64,000 nucleotides of DNA from Sabethes cyaneus. Lineage: Eukaryota > Arthropoda > Insecta > Diptera > Culicidae. Under the pieces are notes generated by a model. That model did not search any database. It saw nothing but the letters and a program-made list of their open reading frames with translations, and was not told the DNA's origin. Each line of letters begins with the position of its first letter. The stretch's first letter is position 1. Shown in pieces: positions 42,694 to 53,446 of the stretch. The position numbers and the translations under genes are program-made. Location of the stretch: the NCBI RefSeq assembly GCF_943734655.1, contig NC_071355.1:73307449-73371448 (forward strand), read 5' to 3'.

Positions 42694-43565
42694 GGGTTAG
42701 CCACCATCACCTCAAGGGTTTCCCATTGTATCCAAGTAGAATTACTGCAGAATCGAATTTATCTACCTACCAACTTTCATGTCAATGCTGTTCGTGAAGG
42801 ACCAAAAGGGGTTGGGTGGATCTATAAGCAATGTCGCTTATATGATTCCACGGAAATATAAGACACTCCTTCCAGCATAGACTTCCGGTTTCTAGATACA
42901 TAACTTCGCCGTGCAAACTTATCTTGCGTGATGATTTGTGTGCTAGAAGGGCGCGTCAAAAGCCTCTCCGACCTTATATGACTTAGGCTGGTTACCACAT
43001 CCCTCATCCAGTCTTCGATTCATTCGATACCCTGATGCCCCTTCCCCTTTACGATCGATAATGATGGTATATGACAATGTAATAAGATATGAGTTATATG
43101 AATATACATTATATGAAGATATATGCACAAAAATAGAACAATCTCACCAGCAGTCCTTAGAATGGAATAGAGTTGCATCATTTGAGTTTACATGAGTGCT
43201 TCCATTATTAATTTAATTTTTCTTCTGGTATCCATGAGCATTATTTAAACTTTCTTCGGCCCGAGTTTTCATTGTACAGTAGGAGGTGCTTGCTCCATGA
43301 GCTAAAACAAAACAAATAATTAAAATAACTTATGTTAAGCTTACCCACTAACAAGTTCGTGTGGCTCAGCCGTCATCTAAACCCGCAGTTTTGAGATCAG
43401 GCAGCCGGGAACCATCCATCATCGCACCTCCTAGCTTGGCTACTCAATAGAGCATTACCGGGTAAGGCCACTTGGAGGCGCTAGGTGGCTTGGCTTGGGC
43501 TTGGGCTTGGGATGGCTGGAGCTATGTTGGACGCTTCCTCATTTGCCTTCCCCATTTCATACCCT
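42663..43565 (-). mobile_element. Retro-type insertion with 22 bp target duplication
   Basis: Flanked by 'gcaagccaata(a/g)gctcttaagt' at 42641-42662 and 43566-43587 (21 of 22 identical). A duplication of this size plus a terminal (CATA)n run on the minus strand fits a truncated non-LTR or SINE-type insertion in minus orientation. I could not identify the family; small frames inside have no motif. A 'gtggctcagccg' box-A-like word occurs at 43361, but no box B follows at tRNA spacing. Confidence 0.6.
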
Positions 43566-43809
43566 GCAAGCCAATAGGCTCTTAAGTTGCCTTAAATGCT
43601 ACTTAAATGCTATTTTGGCAAAATATGCGGCTACTTTACTGCTAGCCCTCTTATAGTGCTGACAATGCTTATTTGCAGCTAGTTACCGACAAGAAGAATT
43701 TAAATAGAATTGTGGATGCCAATTTACAACAGTTATGCAGTCAAAAGGCTGATAAACAGCAAGCGATTGATTTACTGCTTATACTAATGCTTATTGGTTA
43801 CCTGGGTAG

Positions 43810-44262
43810 TAATGTCGGTCCTGGCTGCTGTTCCCCAATCCCCTCGAACACCGGCTGACCGTGCGTCGTCCTCGACAGCGCACATCCATCGGGTGCGGGG
43901 TCTGCCACGAAGTTTATGACCTCTTCCTGGTTCTCTGCTGAAAATAGTTTTGGGTACGTTGGGTTTTCGTTGGGCATTCTGGCCACGTGCCCAGCCCATC
44001 GCAGCCTGACACATTGTACTATGTACTTCTACGTTTACTATTTCAGCATATTTATATACCTGATACAGCTCGTGATTCATGCGTCTGTGCCACCCTTCGT
44101 TTTCTATTTTACCACCAACTATTGATCGCAGAACGTTACGCTCAACAACCCCAATCACTCGTCGGTCAGCTTCATTTAGCGTCCATAATTCATGTCCGTA
44201 TAATGTCACCGGGAAGATTAGTGTTCTGTAGAGCGCTAGTTTTGTGCGAATTTGTGAACTAC
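43810..44262 (-). pseudogene. RTE-like element relic, C-terminal end of RT
   Basis: A minus-strand frame reads TLYGHELWTLNEADRRVIGV, then VERNVLRSIVGGK, RRMNHELYQVYKYAEIV, and after a short irregularity SREPGRGHKLRGRPRTRWM and VRGDWGTAARTD. These are the typical last blocks of insect endonuclease-RT elements. The upstream side ends near 44262 at an unrelated 26 bp phrase shared with 47277-47302. The fragment is largely in one frame, so it is younger or less eroded than the relic at 41290-41930, but it is truncated on both sides. Confidence 0.85.
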
Positions 44263-44668
44263 CCTTTTTCCGGAAAGAACTTAAAAAAGTTTTGTGTTTC
44301 TGTATCTGTGTCTATAACCTACACTCTATAACCCTCTATCTCCCACTGTCCGGCAGTGATATTATGAAAAAAAGGTAACTGCAGCTATACTACATCTCTG
44401 CAATTATCTTAGTTTCGGGTTATAGAAGGTGTTAGCTCTACTGACTTTCCAAAGACCCATGAAGAATGACTGAGTACCTGCAGCGCATTCCGGAATCAAC
44501 TTCTAATCAGCAAGCCCCGCCCGAATGTACTAGCAGAATCATATGGACTTCACTATTACTTTCGGACTTTCAATTTCTTTGGTATGTTGTACCAAAGAAA
44601 TCGACCCGTATATAATTGTTCATGTATTCAAATTGATTGTGTAATGATTGATTTATATATTTGATATA
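44263..44668. other. Unrecognised sequence
   Basis: Contains 'ccggaaagaacttaaaaaag' at 44270-44289 (26 bp in total shared with 47277). No gene. Confidence 0.3.
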
Positions 44669-45340
44669 GGGTATGTTGCTACATCGTCGTAATTGCCTAT
44701 TCCCGTCCTATTCAACACAAATTATTAAAAATATCAGCATTTTTATGACACACAATGCAAAACTAGTTATTCCCTAATATTTTAGTTAGTTGTCTATCAT
44801 ACGCAATCAATCAAAGTGAGCTGAGATCTATCTAAATGCTTTTTATCTTTAAAGAAGTACTAACAGCCAAATTTCCTACGTTTTTTCGTGCGACGAAGAA
44901 AACAATGTCGACTAATCGTGCTAATTTCCGACATTCAAAAATGAAAATAACTCACGCAAGGCATTGTCGTCATTCTACAGCCAGAAAAACTTGCCTGACC
45001 TGCAGAAATTTTGTAGAATAACATTTGTCATGCCGTCCTACACAAATACATGCGCGTTAGCTTCGTAAACATTGTTGTGATTTTTAGTTCGGACGATGAA
45101 AAATTTTGTTGGACGGATTTTAAAACGGTACGACAAATTTTCGCAATAAAGTCAGTTGTGTAATTTCAATAATATGCTTTAATAGTCGCTTTTCAGTGAT
45201 TTCAAAGTTCACGGATCGGAAGGTAAGTGTGTTTTAGTTAAATCAGTACAAGAACTTTTGGAGTATGCACTAAATCCATCCAGCAAATGATGAAAATTAG
45301 AATGGCTTTCCTTATTACGACGGGAATTAGAAAAAGACCC
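44669..45340 (+). mobile_element. TA-flanked non-autonomous element, copy 2 (uninterrupted)
   Basis: 672 bp, from 'gggtatgttgctacatcg' to 'gaattagaaaaagaccc', with TA at 44667-44668 and 45341-45342. This is the most complete copy of the family and serves as the empty-site reference for the TTAA element in copy 1. No coding capacity; pairing of the ends is limited to about five bases, with further subterminal inverted words 'attcccgtc'/'gacgggaat'. Confidence 0.85.
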
Positions 45341-45591
45341 TAATTGATCAGAATCTTCCCGCGAAAATCAGTATTTAGAAAACCCAACGTAAATAAAGGC
45401 AAAAAAGTATGCTAACGCCTATTCAAATTTAGATCCGCTCTACCTCTGTCATATGTTTACACAATACCATCTTCAAAACCAATTATAAAATATCAATTAT
45501 AATAAACTATTTTAAAATATAGCATATTTAAGAAAGAAAAAAAAATCTGGCAGCGCTGTTGATAGTCGATTTCTACCGCAGTTTTTGAGCT
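45341..45591. other. Unrecognised AT-rich sequence
   Basis: Spacer with no gene or repeat recognised. Confidence 0.3.
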
Positions 45592-46093
45592 ATAAGGTTT
45601 TGCACGGGCGAGCATAACCTCACTTCTTTGACGTCTATCAGTGGTTTGTTTACATGGACTTGGAACATGGGTTAACATGTTGAAACTGAATATTGCTTAA
45701 GGCCTTAACGGCAAGACAGAAAAGCGCAAAAACTGTCATTCCGAGTTATTTGGAAAGCGACACTGCTGGATAATACGTGTTTTGCAAGTTGACGTCACGA
45801 ATGAACCGGAATGAACTCAATTCACCCATTTGACATCCACTCGTGGTTTGTTTACTATTTGTTAGGCAAACGCGATATGCATAAATTGAAGTTAAACGTT
45901 TTAAAAGCGTATTATCCAGCAGTGTCGCTTTCCAAATTACTCGGAATGACAGTTTTTGCGCTTTTCTGTCTTGCCGTTAAGGCCTTAAGCAATATTCAGT
46001 TTCAACATGTTAACCCATGTTCCAAGTCCATGTAAACAAACCACTGATAGACGTCAAAGAAGTGAGGTTATGCTCGCCCGTGCAAAACCTTAT
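45592..46093. mobile_element. 502 bp foldback/MITE
   Basis: Left arm 45592-45795 and right arm 45903-46093 are near-perfect inverted repeats. They start 'ataaggttttgcacgggcga' and include 'gacgtctatcagtggtttgt', 'aaggccttaacggcaagac' and 'gcgacactgctggataatac'. The loop is about 107 bp. Flanking bases show no convincing duplication. Non-coding. Confidence 0.85.
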
Positions 46094-46200
46094 GAACGTG
46101 ATACAGTACAACGTATACAGGTGTGGAAACGGCTGCGGAACATTTCAGCGGGGTGCTATCCCTATCTTAACGAACGGTGTTTGACAGTCGACTTAACGAA

Positions 46201-46235
46201 GGGCGCTATTTCAAGAAATGCAAGAAATAGCGCCC
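46201..46235. repeat. Short perfect hairpin
   Basis: 'gggcgctatttc' is followed within a few bases by its complement 'gaaatagcgccc', making a 12-13 bp stem with a ~9 nt loop. It may be the centre of a small inverted-repeat element. Confidence 0.7.
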
Positions 46236-46798
46236 GTCTGACAGGTAGATTTGCTGCCAACCTTGTCGAGATGTGCTGAGATGTTGGCAACAAAAACATG
46301 GCACCCATCGCAAGCCCCTGGAACATTTAACTCAATACAAAATATTATACTTTTGTAATAATGAAAGTATCCGGAAAACCAACAAATATGACTTCAAACA
46401 TATTTTTTTAAAGTTCAACAAGCAACTGACTGTAGCACTATTATCTAATTTACTTACAGCTGTAAATATTTATGTTCCCCGTACCGATATATTTCTCATT
46501 GAAATGAGCTGAGACTGCAAGATAAATCAGATGCTGTCAGATTTTTCGAGGGGCCGGCGTATGTAAATTATTACAGATGTCTAATAAGTACATACAGAAA
46601 CAATTTTCAAATTAATTTTCTATACAACTAAAAATACGAAAACAAAATCAATTAAGAAAATAAAAAGAGTACCTATACTTCCAGTAACATACCATGAGAT
46701 AATTTTGGATAATTATTGTAAGAATATATACTTTTTTACAACATGAGAAACATCATTTATTTACATACCCCTTGAATGCTGTTTCTCATTCATACTTA
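46236..46798. other. Unrecognised AT-rich sequence
   Basis: No gene or clear repeat. Confidence 0.3.
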
Positions 46799-47048
46799 TC
46801 CAAGGGGTTTCCAACAGCAGTGATTACTACGCACCTTAGAAAAGTTACTTTTGATTACTTTACTGATTACCTCTGGTTACCAGTAATCAATCTCTTATGA
46901 TTACTAAAAATTAGTCATGATTACAAATGATTACTTAAGATTATCATTGATTACTATACTGATTACCTTTGATTACCTCATTAATTCATAAATGATTGCA
47001 AAAGTAAACTCTGGTTACTACGCACTGATACGCTGAAAACCCCTTGTG
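46799..47048. mobile_element. GATTAC-rich element with inverted ends
   Basis: The left end 'ccaaggggtttcca' and right end 'tgaaaaccccttgtg' are inverted. Between them 'gattac' or one-base variants recur more than a dozen times at irregular 10-20 bp spacing. 250 bp, non-coding. A target duplication is not evident. Confidence 0.65.
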
Positions 47049-47789
47049 TCCAATATGTCTGCCTCTTTTTCCTAAAAGGTCGACACCAATCCTTGAGTTT
47101 TTAGCTCGGTGTGAAGCTGGTTGATCAATCCTTCATACTTCACTGCGTAAGTGGATTGTATTCTGCATCTTTTCACCAAATGTACACATGGACCGGGTTT
47201 TAAACCGGCGAAAAGCATTTTAAAACACTAGAGCACAAACCATCACTTCACTAAGAAACCGTGTTGCCAATCCATCCCGGAAAGAACTTAAAAAAGTTTT
47301 GTTAGCAAAACTTTTTTCCCTTCAATATGCCCAATTGCGATGTATGGAAGAATTGTAGGCCATATAATTATCTATCTTCAAAAAAAAATCATCAATTTCT
47401 GAGATGGCCTTTTTTGGAAAATCGATTTTTAGTTTTTAAAATGCTTTTTTCTCAGTGTAGAAATGAAAGCCCTTTCCAAAAGTAAGTCTTGACCAATTTT
47501 CGAGAAACTAAGTATGCAAAGTTGTGTTACTCTTTACACACAAAAAATTTCATTGAAATCTGAGAGGGTGCTGCCAACCCCATAGACGAGTTGGCGTGAA
47601 ATCCGTCAATAAATAGAATTACCTAGCTGTCGTGTATCTCAGTCAAGATTTGCTCATATCTAGCGTCATAAACTATGTCTCGTGGAAACTGTACTGAAAC
47701 TCTGAAACTTGGAATTTTAAACTTTAAGTTTATTTAGAGGTAAAGAGATTTTTAAACAAAAATCAAATATTTAATAACAAACTGTAGGA
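47049..47789. other. Unrecognised sequence with short hairpin
   Basis: A palindrome 'aaaaaagttttg...caaaactttttt' lies at 47290-47317. The rest is AT-rich DNA with phrases like 'gaaatctgagagggtgctgcc' and no gene. Confidence 0.35.
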
Positions 47790-48706
47790 GTGGGGGAGTG
47801 TCGTCGTGGTTGGGCCACGTTTTGGAATTCGCCCATAACTTTCGTATCAAAGGCAATTTTATGAAATCCAAATGCATCGTTGCAAAGGTCTAAGAATAAG
47901 ATATATTTCCGGAAAGTTTTGAACTGATTGCTTGAAAAATAAAAAAAAGATAAGTATTTACGTGAAGAGAAAAAATGTTGTCATAGTCGGGCCATGTTGT
48001 ACAGGTTGGGCCACCGCAGAAAATCTAAGCCATACGTATTGAAATTCTATATAGAGGCATGAAAAGATTGAATTCCGTGGACAGCGGTTCATATAGGTAC
48101 CAATACCCTATTATTAATTGCATTTTTGCGAAATTTTGGCGATCTTGTAAAATCAATATTGCTATAATCGCCTTTTCCGAAGCGTACAACTACAATGAAA
48201 AAACAACAAAAATCTAGGGTTTTATCGTATTAATTTTGCTTTATTTCATCACATTTTACGTGACTGACATTCTCTAGCAATTGTTGCGCTTCTGCGCTTA
48301 AAATTATGGTGGCCCGACCTTTGCAAATAGCGCTTTTCTAGTATTTCACCATAGCCTTCCTAAACACCTTACTGGAGGGGATTTTTCTATAGTCTTCGTG
48401 TGCAGCACAACACACTTCATACATTTTCAAAATTTATCTCGATAATTGCATTTCATGAATTTCATGAATTTCTTGAAGAAAAGTTCATTACGCCTGGAAA
48501 ACTTTTTTTGAAAGATTTAGTCACCGAATTCAGAACGGTTGTTTTGAATACACGATTGAAACTCACAATATTGTGAAAAGTTAGCTATCACAAAAAGAAG
48601 TTTTACAATGGTTGTATCATAGATATCATGAGTTACTAAAACTGTAAAATCGTGATGGCCCAACCATAACAGTGGCCCGATGATAACGACAATACCCTAC
48701 TTGATT
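47790..48706. mobile_element. Element with imperfect inverted ends and repeated GGGCCA words
   Basis: The left end GTGGGGGAGTGTCGTCGTGG and the right end read in complement GTAGGGTATTGTCGTTATCA align at about 21 of 30 positions out to the shared TCGGGCCA/TTGGGCCA word. Inside, 'gggcca' or its complement occurs about seven times (47813, 47990, 48008, 48311, 48656, 48674 regions), always near the ends. About 917 bp, no long frame. Boundaries are approximate. Confidence 0.5.
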
Positions 48707-50789
48707 TCCAATAGTAATTATTTTGAATAAATTTGTCTGCTTAGTCACTTTAAACTTAACAGCAATGTTTTATATTCCGATAAACTCTGCATACAATTGT
48801 TAGAACTTTCTAGTAATAAAATTAAATCCGTCTATATAATAAACCGCACACAACTCATTCGTAAAGGGAGTGCAATTTTCTGGGAAAACGGAACTCATCT
48901 GACTGCATATAGATAATCTAAATACCAAGCGGAAAACAATGAAATTTTCGAGTGTCTCAGCATTCCCGCACGACAAATGTTCGCGAATTGCAAGTGCAAT
49001 GGTTGGAAAAAATAACCATCACGATGCGATGGGGTCCAGTCATGAAGCGCTTGAGTCATTCGAACAATTTTCCTCCTCTAACCGCTTCATCCACTCCCGC
49101 CTACGTTAGCTGTCGCCGCTGCCCGTCAGCATAACTATTTCGTCCTACACACCGTAATGTTACCGCACTGTGATGTTGTTGTTTTTACATTTAAAATATA
49201 CACATTTGGATCCGTAAGCACAATGTTGCCTGTGTTTGTATGTATCTCGGTTGGGAAAATGAAACATGCCTTCAATTTCAGTTCCGTTCATCACCGGACG
49301 TCGCTGTACGGTAAAATTCTCTAATGGAGCTTGAACACACATACACACTCCAGCACACAAACACACATATTCTGCATGGACGGGAGTGCAATTGCAACAT
49401 TACAATGTTGCCCACAGACGGTCGAGTGTGGGTAGATGGGACTCGGTCATTGCTTCCTAGCGTCACATAATGCCACTTGTGTTGGCCATCATGAAAACAG
49501 CATCACCGTCCGGTACGAGTTTATTGTCATCCATTTGGCAGCCACTGCAACGCAACCCATCCACCGGGAGACGTTCGGTGGAAGGGACGCATGGTTTATT
49601 GTAAACCTACAGTAGGCACACCGATTGTTGATACGTAGAAAACCAGAGATAGGGGGGTCGAATATTCCTGTTTATGGGGAGTTGCATATCCCGAAAGGCC
49701 ACCGGTGATAAATGCGTTGATGATGACGAAATCTTCAGTAGCAATTGCCATGCACTGAATGCACTGATACAGATAAGGATGGGTACGCACAATACATTGT
49801 GTTTTCTAGTAAATCCATTAAATGAAACATCCTACATCGTCTGTCATTTCTCCAAAGCTCCAGTTTAGAAGTCTTGAATAAAGCTACTTCATATCGATTT
49901 TATGTAAATTGACTACTGCCACTTTGAGCAATCTAAAGAAATGAGTTTCTCAACAGTAACTACAGAAATTCCTAGTGACAATAGGAATAACCTGTAAATG
50001 CATCGCAGTCACGTGACCACACGTACCTAGAATACAATGTTGCAATCGACGACGTTACGAAAACAGTGCAGCGCGCAACATGGTTGCACAACCACTCGGC
50101 TTTCGAGAGTGCCTCTGACGGCTGCGGACAAGTGGGTGCTTAACACAGATTAACGCATGTTTAAGCATGCAGCGAATGCAACTGGTTGAAGAAGGCGACC
50201 GAGCGAGTGCAGCTATTTTCTGGAAAATGCAGCTCAACTCAGTAGTTTTTCACCACCAGCAGAGCAGAATGGTCCTCAGCTAGACGCTTATTTTCACATT
50301 ATGTGCCACTTCGAGTGGCACTGGAAAAACTGTTAGTAGGGCACTGCTGCTGGAACCGACGTGTGAGTCGAAAGTGATACACTGACCTAGTTCTGGATCA
50401 CTGAATGTTCTGCGGTCTGCTCCAGTGACTCTTCGGTTATTTTTCAATGGACTATTCTGGATGAACCAGCGAATGGTACTCTTTACTCGAAGGTCGATAA
50501 AAATAAGGTTAAAATGGTCATCAAAATTCGATGCGATGAATGTTGAAGCTATTAATAATTCATAATACTATGAAAATCTAATGATTTGGCGAAACAAACT
50601 AACAGCTTCGAAATAGTAGGACAAATAATGGGCTTTACCTATGTTATACTATATAACAGAGGTATAGAATCTGGATAACGATTTACTCCGGAACCGCTAC
50701 AATAATTTAGTACCAAATGAAAAGTCCAATTGCAGTCAAGTTTTATTCAAAGTTTCTGTTTTCTGTTCTGTAAACTGCGACAGTCAGCA
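48707..50789. other. Unrecognised, partly single-copy-looking DNA
   Basis: No gene supported. Frames at 49278-49466 and 49674-49868 have no motif. The 49000-50500 region has balanced composition and no internal repeats, so it may be host DNA. Confidence 0.3.
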
Positions 50790-51137
50790 TGAGTTTTCAT
50801 GAGAGACGCCCTTCGTTGATTTATAGACTTCTTCTGAAGGAACTTTGAGGCGGCGTATGATTCCGTCAAACGAAATAAGCTGTGGTAGATTTTGCCAGAA
50901 CATGGTTTTCCAACGAAACTAATCAAGTTGATTCGTGCGATGCTGGATGAGTCAAAATCATGCGCCAGAGTAGTCGGTGCGACATCAGACGTTGGATGAA
51001 CTGAAGCAAGGGGATGGACCTGCTGTTTAACATGGACATTGCATTGGAAATTGCAATACGATGAACAAACGTGCAAATGAAAGAGACCAAACTCGTGACT
51101 TTAGTCATGACCTTGAAATGCGGTCAGGCATATATTA

Positions 51138-51710
51138 ATATTTTTTTGAAACGATGATTCTACAATTGATGAAGGGACGGTAAGGGAAAGTAATGAAGTA
51201 GGATTTTTTCCGGAAATGAAGGGGAAGGGTGGAAAGGAAGGGGGGGCGGGGTAATAGGTAGCTATGCTTAACAAGTTGTCGTTGTGACTCCTATCTTTTG
51301 TCCAATGCTGGAAGGTGCATGGGTCGAACCAAGCTGTAATCAGAGATTATAACCGGATTTGAACCCACAACACCTGCCAGGGCGTGTCGCTCACTGGTAC
51401 CCGTGTACCTTTGAACCACAGTCCAGCGCCTCTGTGGTTCAAAGGTACACGGGTACCAGTGAGCGACACGCCCTGGCAGGTGTTGTGGGTTCAAATCCGG
51501 TTATAATCTCTGATTACAGCTTGGTTCGACCCAGGCACCTTCCAGCATTGGACAAAAGATAGGAGTAACAACGACAACTTGTTAAGCATAGCTACCTATT
51601 ACCCCCCCTTTCTTTCCACCCTTCCCCTTCATTCCCGGAAAAAAATCCTTCTTCATTATTTTCCCTTACCGTCCCTTCATCAATTGTAGAATCATCGTTT
51701 CAAAAAAATA
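51138..51710. mobile_element. Near-perfect palindrome with tRNA-like promoter boxes
   Basis: Arms 51138-51421 and 51432-51710 are inverted copies with few mismatches around a ~10 nt loop (tccagcgcct). Outer ends match the foldback at 8072-8389. Each inner arm carries a tRNA-like segment: box-A-like TGGTTCAAAGG (51435-51445) and box-B GGTTCAAATCC (51488-51498) at tRNA spacing, with mirror copies in the left arm. It therefore looks like two head-to-head tRNA-derived units. Inserted in an RTE-like RT relic. The mirror-image 67-codon frames inside are by-products of the symmetry. Confidence 0.9.
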
Positions 51711-51855
51711 TCAAATAAAAGAGGTTATTATCACGAAGTTTCAAAGTGGAAGCAGCGGCATGGGAATTCTCCATTAACACTGCCAAAACGAAGTATATAG
51801 TGGATCTAGATGAGGAACAATATGAAGTAGTAGAGAAATTCATACAGGATGAAGT

Positions 51856-51906
51856 CCTCTATGGCCGGACAGCCTCTATGGCCGGACAGCGTCTATGGCG
51901 GGACAC
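51856..51906. repeat. 17 bp tandem repeat, three units
   Basis: 'cctctatggccggacag' at 51856-51872 and 51873-51889, and the variant 'cgtctatggcgggacac' at 51890-51906. It sits in the downstream part of the RT relic. Confidence 0.9.
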
Positions 51907-51990
51907 TAGGATTTTTCAAAAACAAATATTGATAAACAAAATTGACAAAAAATTGTAAGACTTCGTGGTGTTCCAATTATGACATCTTAC

Positions 51991-53446
51991 GAACAGGTAA
52001 AAAAATATGAACTGTGAAACGGTTCAATCATTGAAACAAAGAGAAACGAGTAAATTCTATAAAAGTGCAGTAGCAAATAAGGCAATTACAAATGTTTTGT
52101 AAAGCTTTTGTTCTTCTGGTACTCCGGTAACTGAAAGATGAGCAAAGAAAAAAAAGTTAATTTTTTGATGGAGCAAAAAAATTAGTTTTAAGCATTTTTA
52201 TTTTAAGTCTAAACGTGAAAACTAAATCTATTCTTGCAACTCATACATAGGTTATTATTTTCTATGCAAAAACCTACGAAGCGAAAGACAAAATCGAAGG
52301 AAAAGTTTTTTGCCGATGTGTTAGAAGTGTTAATACTTTGTAGAGTCATTTTTCACATTCTTTAGGCTGTAAAGCCCACAAACAATTGATTTTATAAAAA
52401 AAATTACTTATTCCCACAATTTGTTTTTCCCCCCTCTATTTCAAGCCAATTTCGAAAATGTGGAGGAGGGTGACAAAAGCTCTGAAAATAAATTGTAATG
52501 GCCTAAATAAAAGATTTAGGGGGGGGGTCGTCGTCTCGGATGGTCTCCTGCTGAAAATTCGAAAATGGCGGACTTTCAACCCACGCCAACACCAATGGTC
52601 ACTGAACAGAACACAATAATAGGAAGTACACTTCAGAAACAAACAAAGGAAGCATATAATTTAAAGAAATTAACAGCTTGATAAATTACAGACCATACAT
52701 TTATTCCTTTTTTTTATCAAAAGTGTTAGTAATTTTGGGTACCTACGCAATTTTCATAAAAACTTCCTTTTGGCACACCGCGTGCTGAAACGGTTGCTGC
52801 TGCTGCTCTTCGTTGGTCGACTTGCTGACAGGAGATGCGAGGGGATCCGGGGAATAGCTCAACTCGACGGTCTGACGAAAGGTGCACGGACGCAGCGGCG
52901 TCCCGCTCGGATGACAGGGTGTACACAACACTGGAATTTTTAACAGCTTCAGCGGCTACAGATTGCGGTCGGTTCACTAGTAGCCCACTGACAAGTGGCT
53001 ACGTATTTGATCGATTTAAAAAGGACCGACAAACTACAATGTTAGCAGCTCCGGCTAACTGGCGGCGACAACGGCCAAGTGTTCATTCACTAGGCCTTAT
53101 GACGAACGGCCAACGTTTCACCCGGAGGCACGGCGCACGACGGAAACACTTTACAGCTGACTTCAGCCTACAATCTTCGGGCCAGTTGGCAATTTTAGCA
53201 AAATGGTGTTTGAACACTGTAGTCCACTGCGTTTAGAAACGTTCCAAATTGGTCCTTTGACCCCGCGCAAGAATCACCTCCGGGTTGAAACTGTCGATTG
53301 ATTATCCTGCGCCGGCAGTTGCGGGCACTTTTATCCATCATCAGTCCGCTTTCCATCCTAGCCCATCCCCCTTCGTATCGCATCGCCCTTTTGTTTTCCC
53401 TTCAGCTCCTTGTGTACGTATATTATGACAATTTTATCGTTTTACC
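51991..53446. other. Unrecognised sequence
   Basis: No gene supported. 52835-53236 (+, 133 codons) is the longest frame and lacks a domain; the region 52760-53380 has higher GC and no internal repeat. A run of nine G's sits at 52521-52529. Confidence 0.3.

Larger units (their letters stand above)
42600..43809. mobile_element. MITE with CTACCCAGGTAACCAA termini, split by a retro-insert
   Basis: The ends are inverted repeats: CTACCCAGGTAACCAACCAG at 42600 and, reading inward from 43809, CTACCCAGGTAACCAATAAG, agreeing over about 22 of 24 positions. Excluding the 903 bp insert and one copy of its duplication, the element is about 285 bp. The terminal motif CCCAGGTAACCA is close to that of the 110 bp MITE at 37071. 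It lies immediately next to the RT relic starting at 43810. Confidence 0.75.
50790..51990 (+). pseudogene. RTE-like RT relic split by a palindrome
   Basis: Plus strand: AAYDSVKRNKLW (about 50850-50890, motif A region), PEHGFPTKLIKLIRAMLDES (50893-50955), then damaged motif B text near 51000-51040. After the inserted palindrome (51138-51710) the frame resumes with LKVEAAAWEFSINTAKTKYI (about 51740-51800) and YEVVEKFI (51820-51845), the segment after motif C in insect endonuclease-RT elements. Motif C itself is missing. Stops at 50917 and elsewhere. The insert explains the break in the middle. Confidence 0.8.

Noticed and set aside
51291..51562. Two nearly identical 67-codon proteins on opposite strands
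   Set aside because: They are mirror-image reads of the same palindrome.
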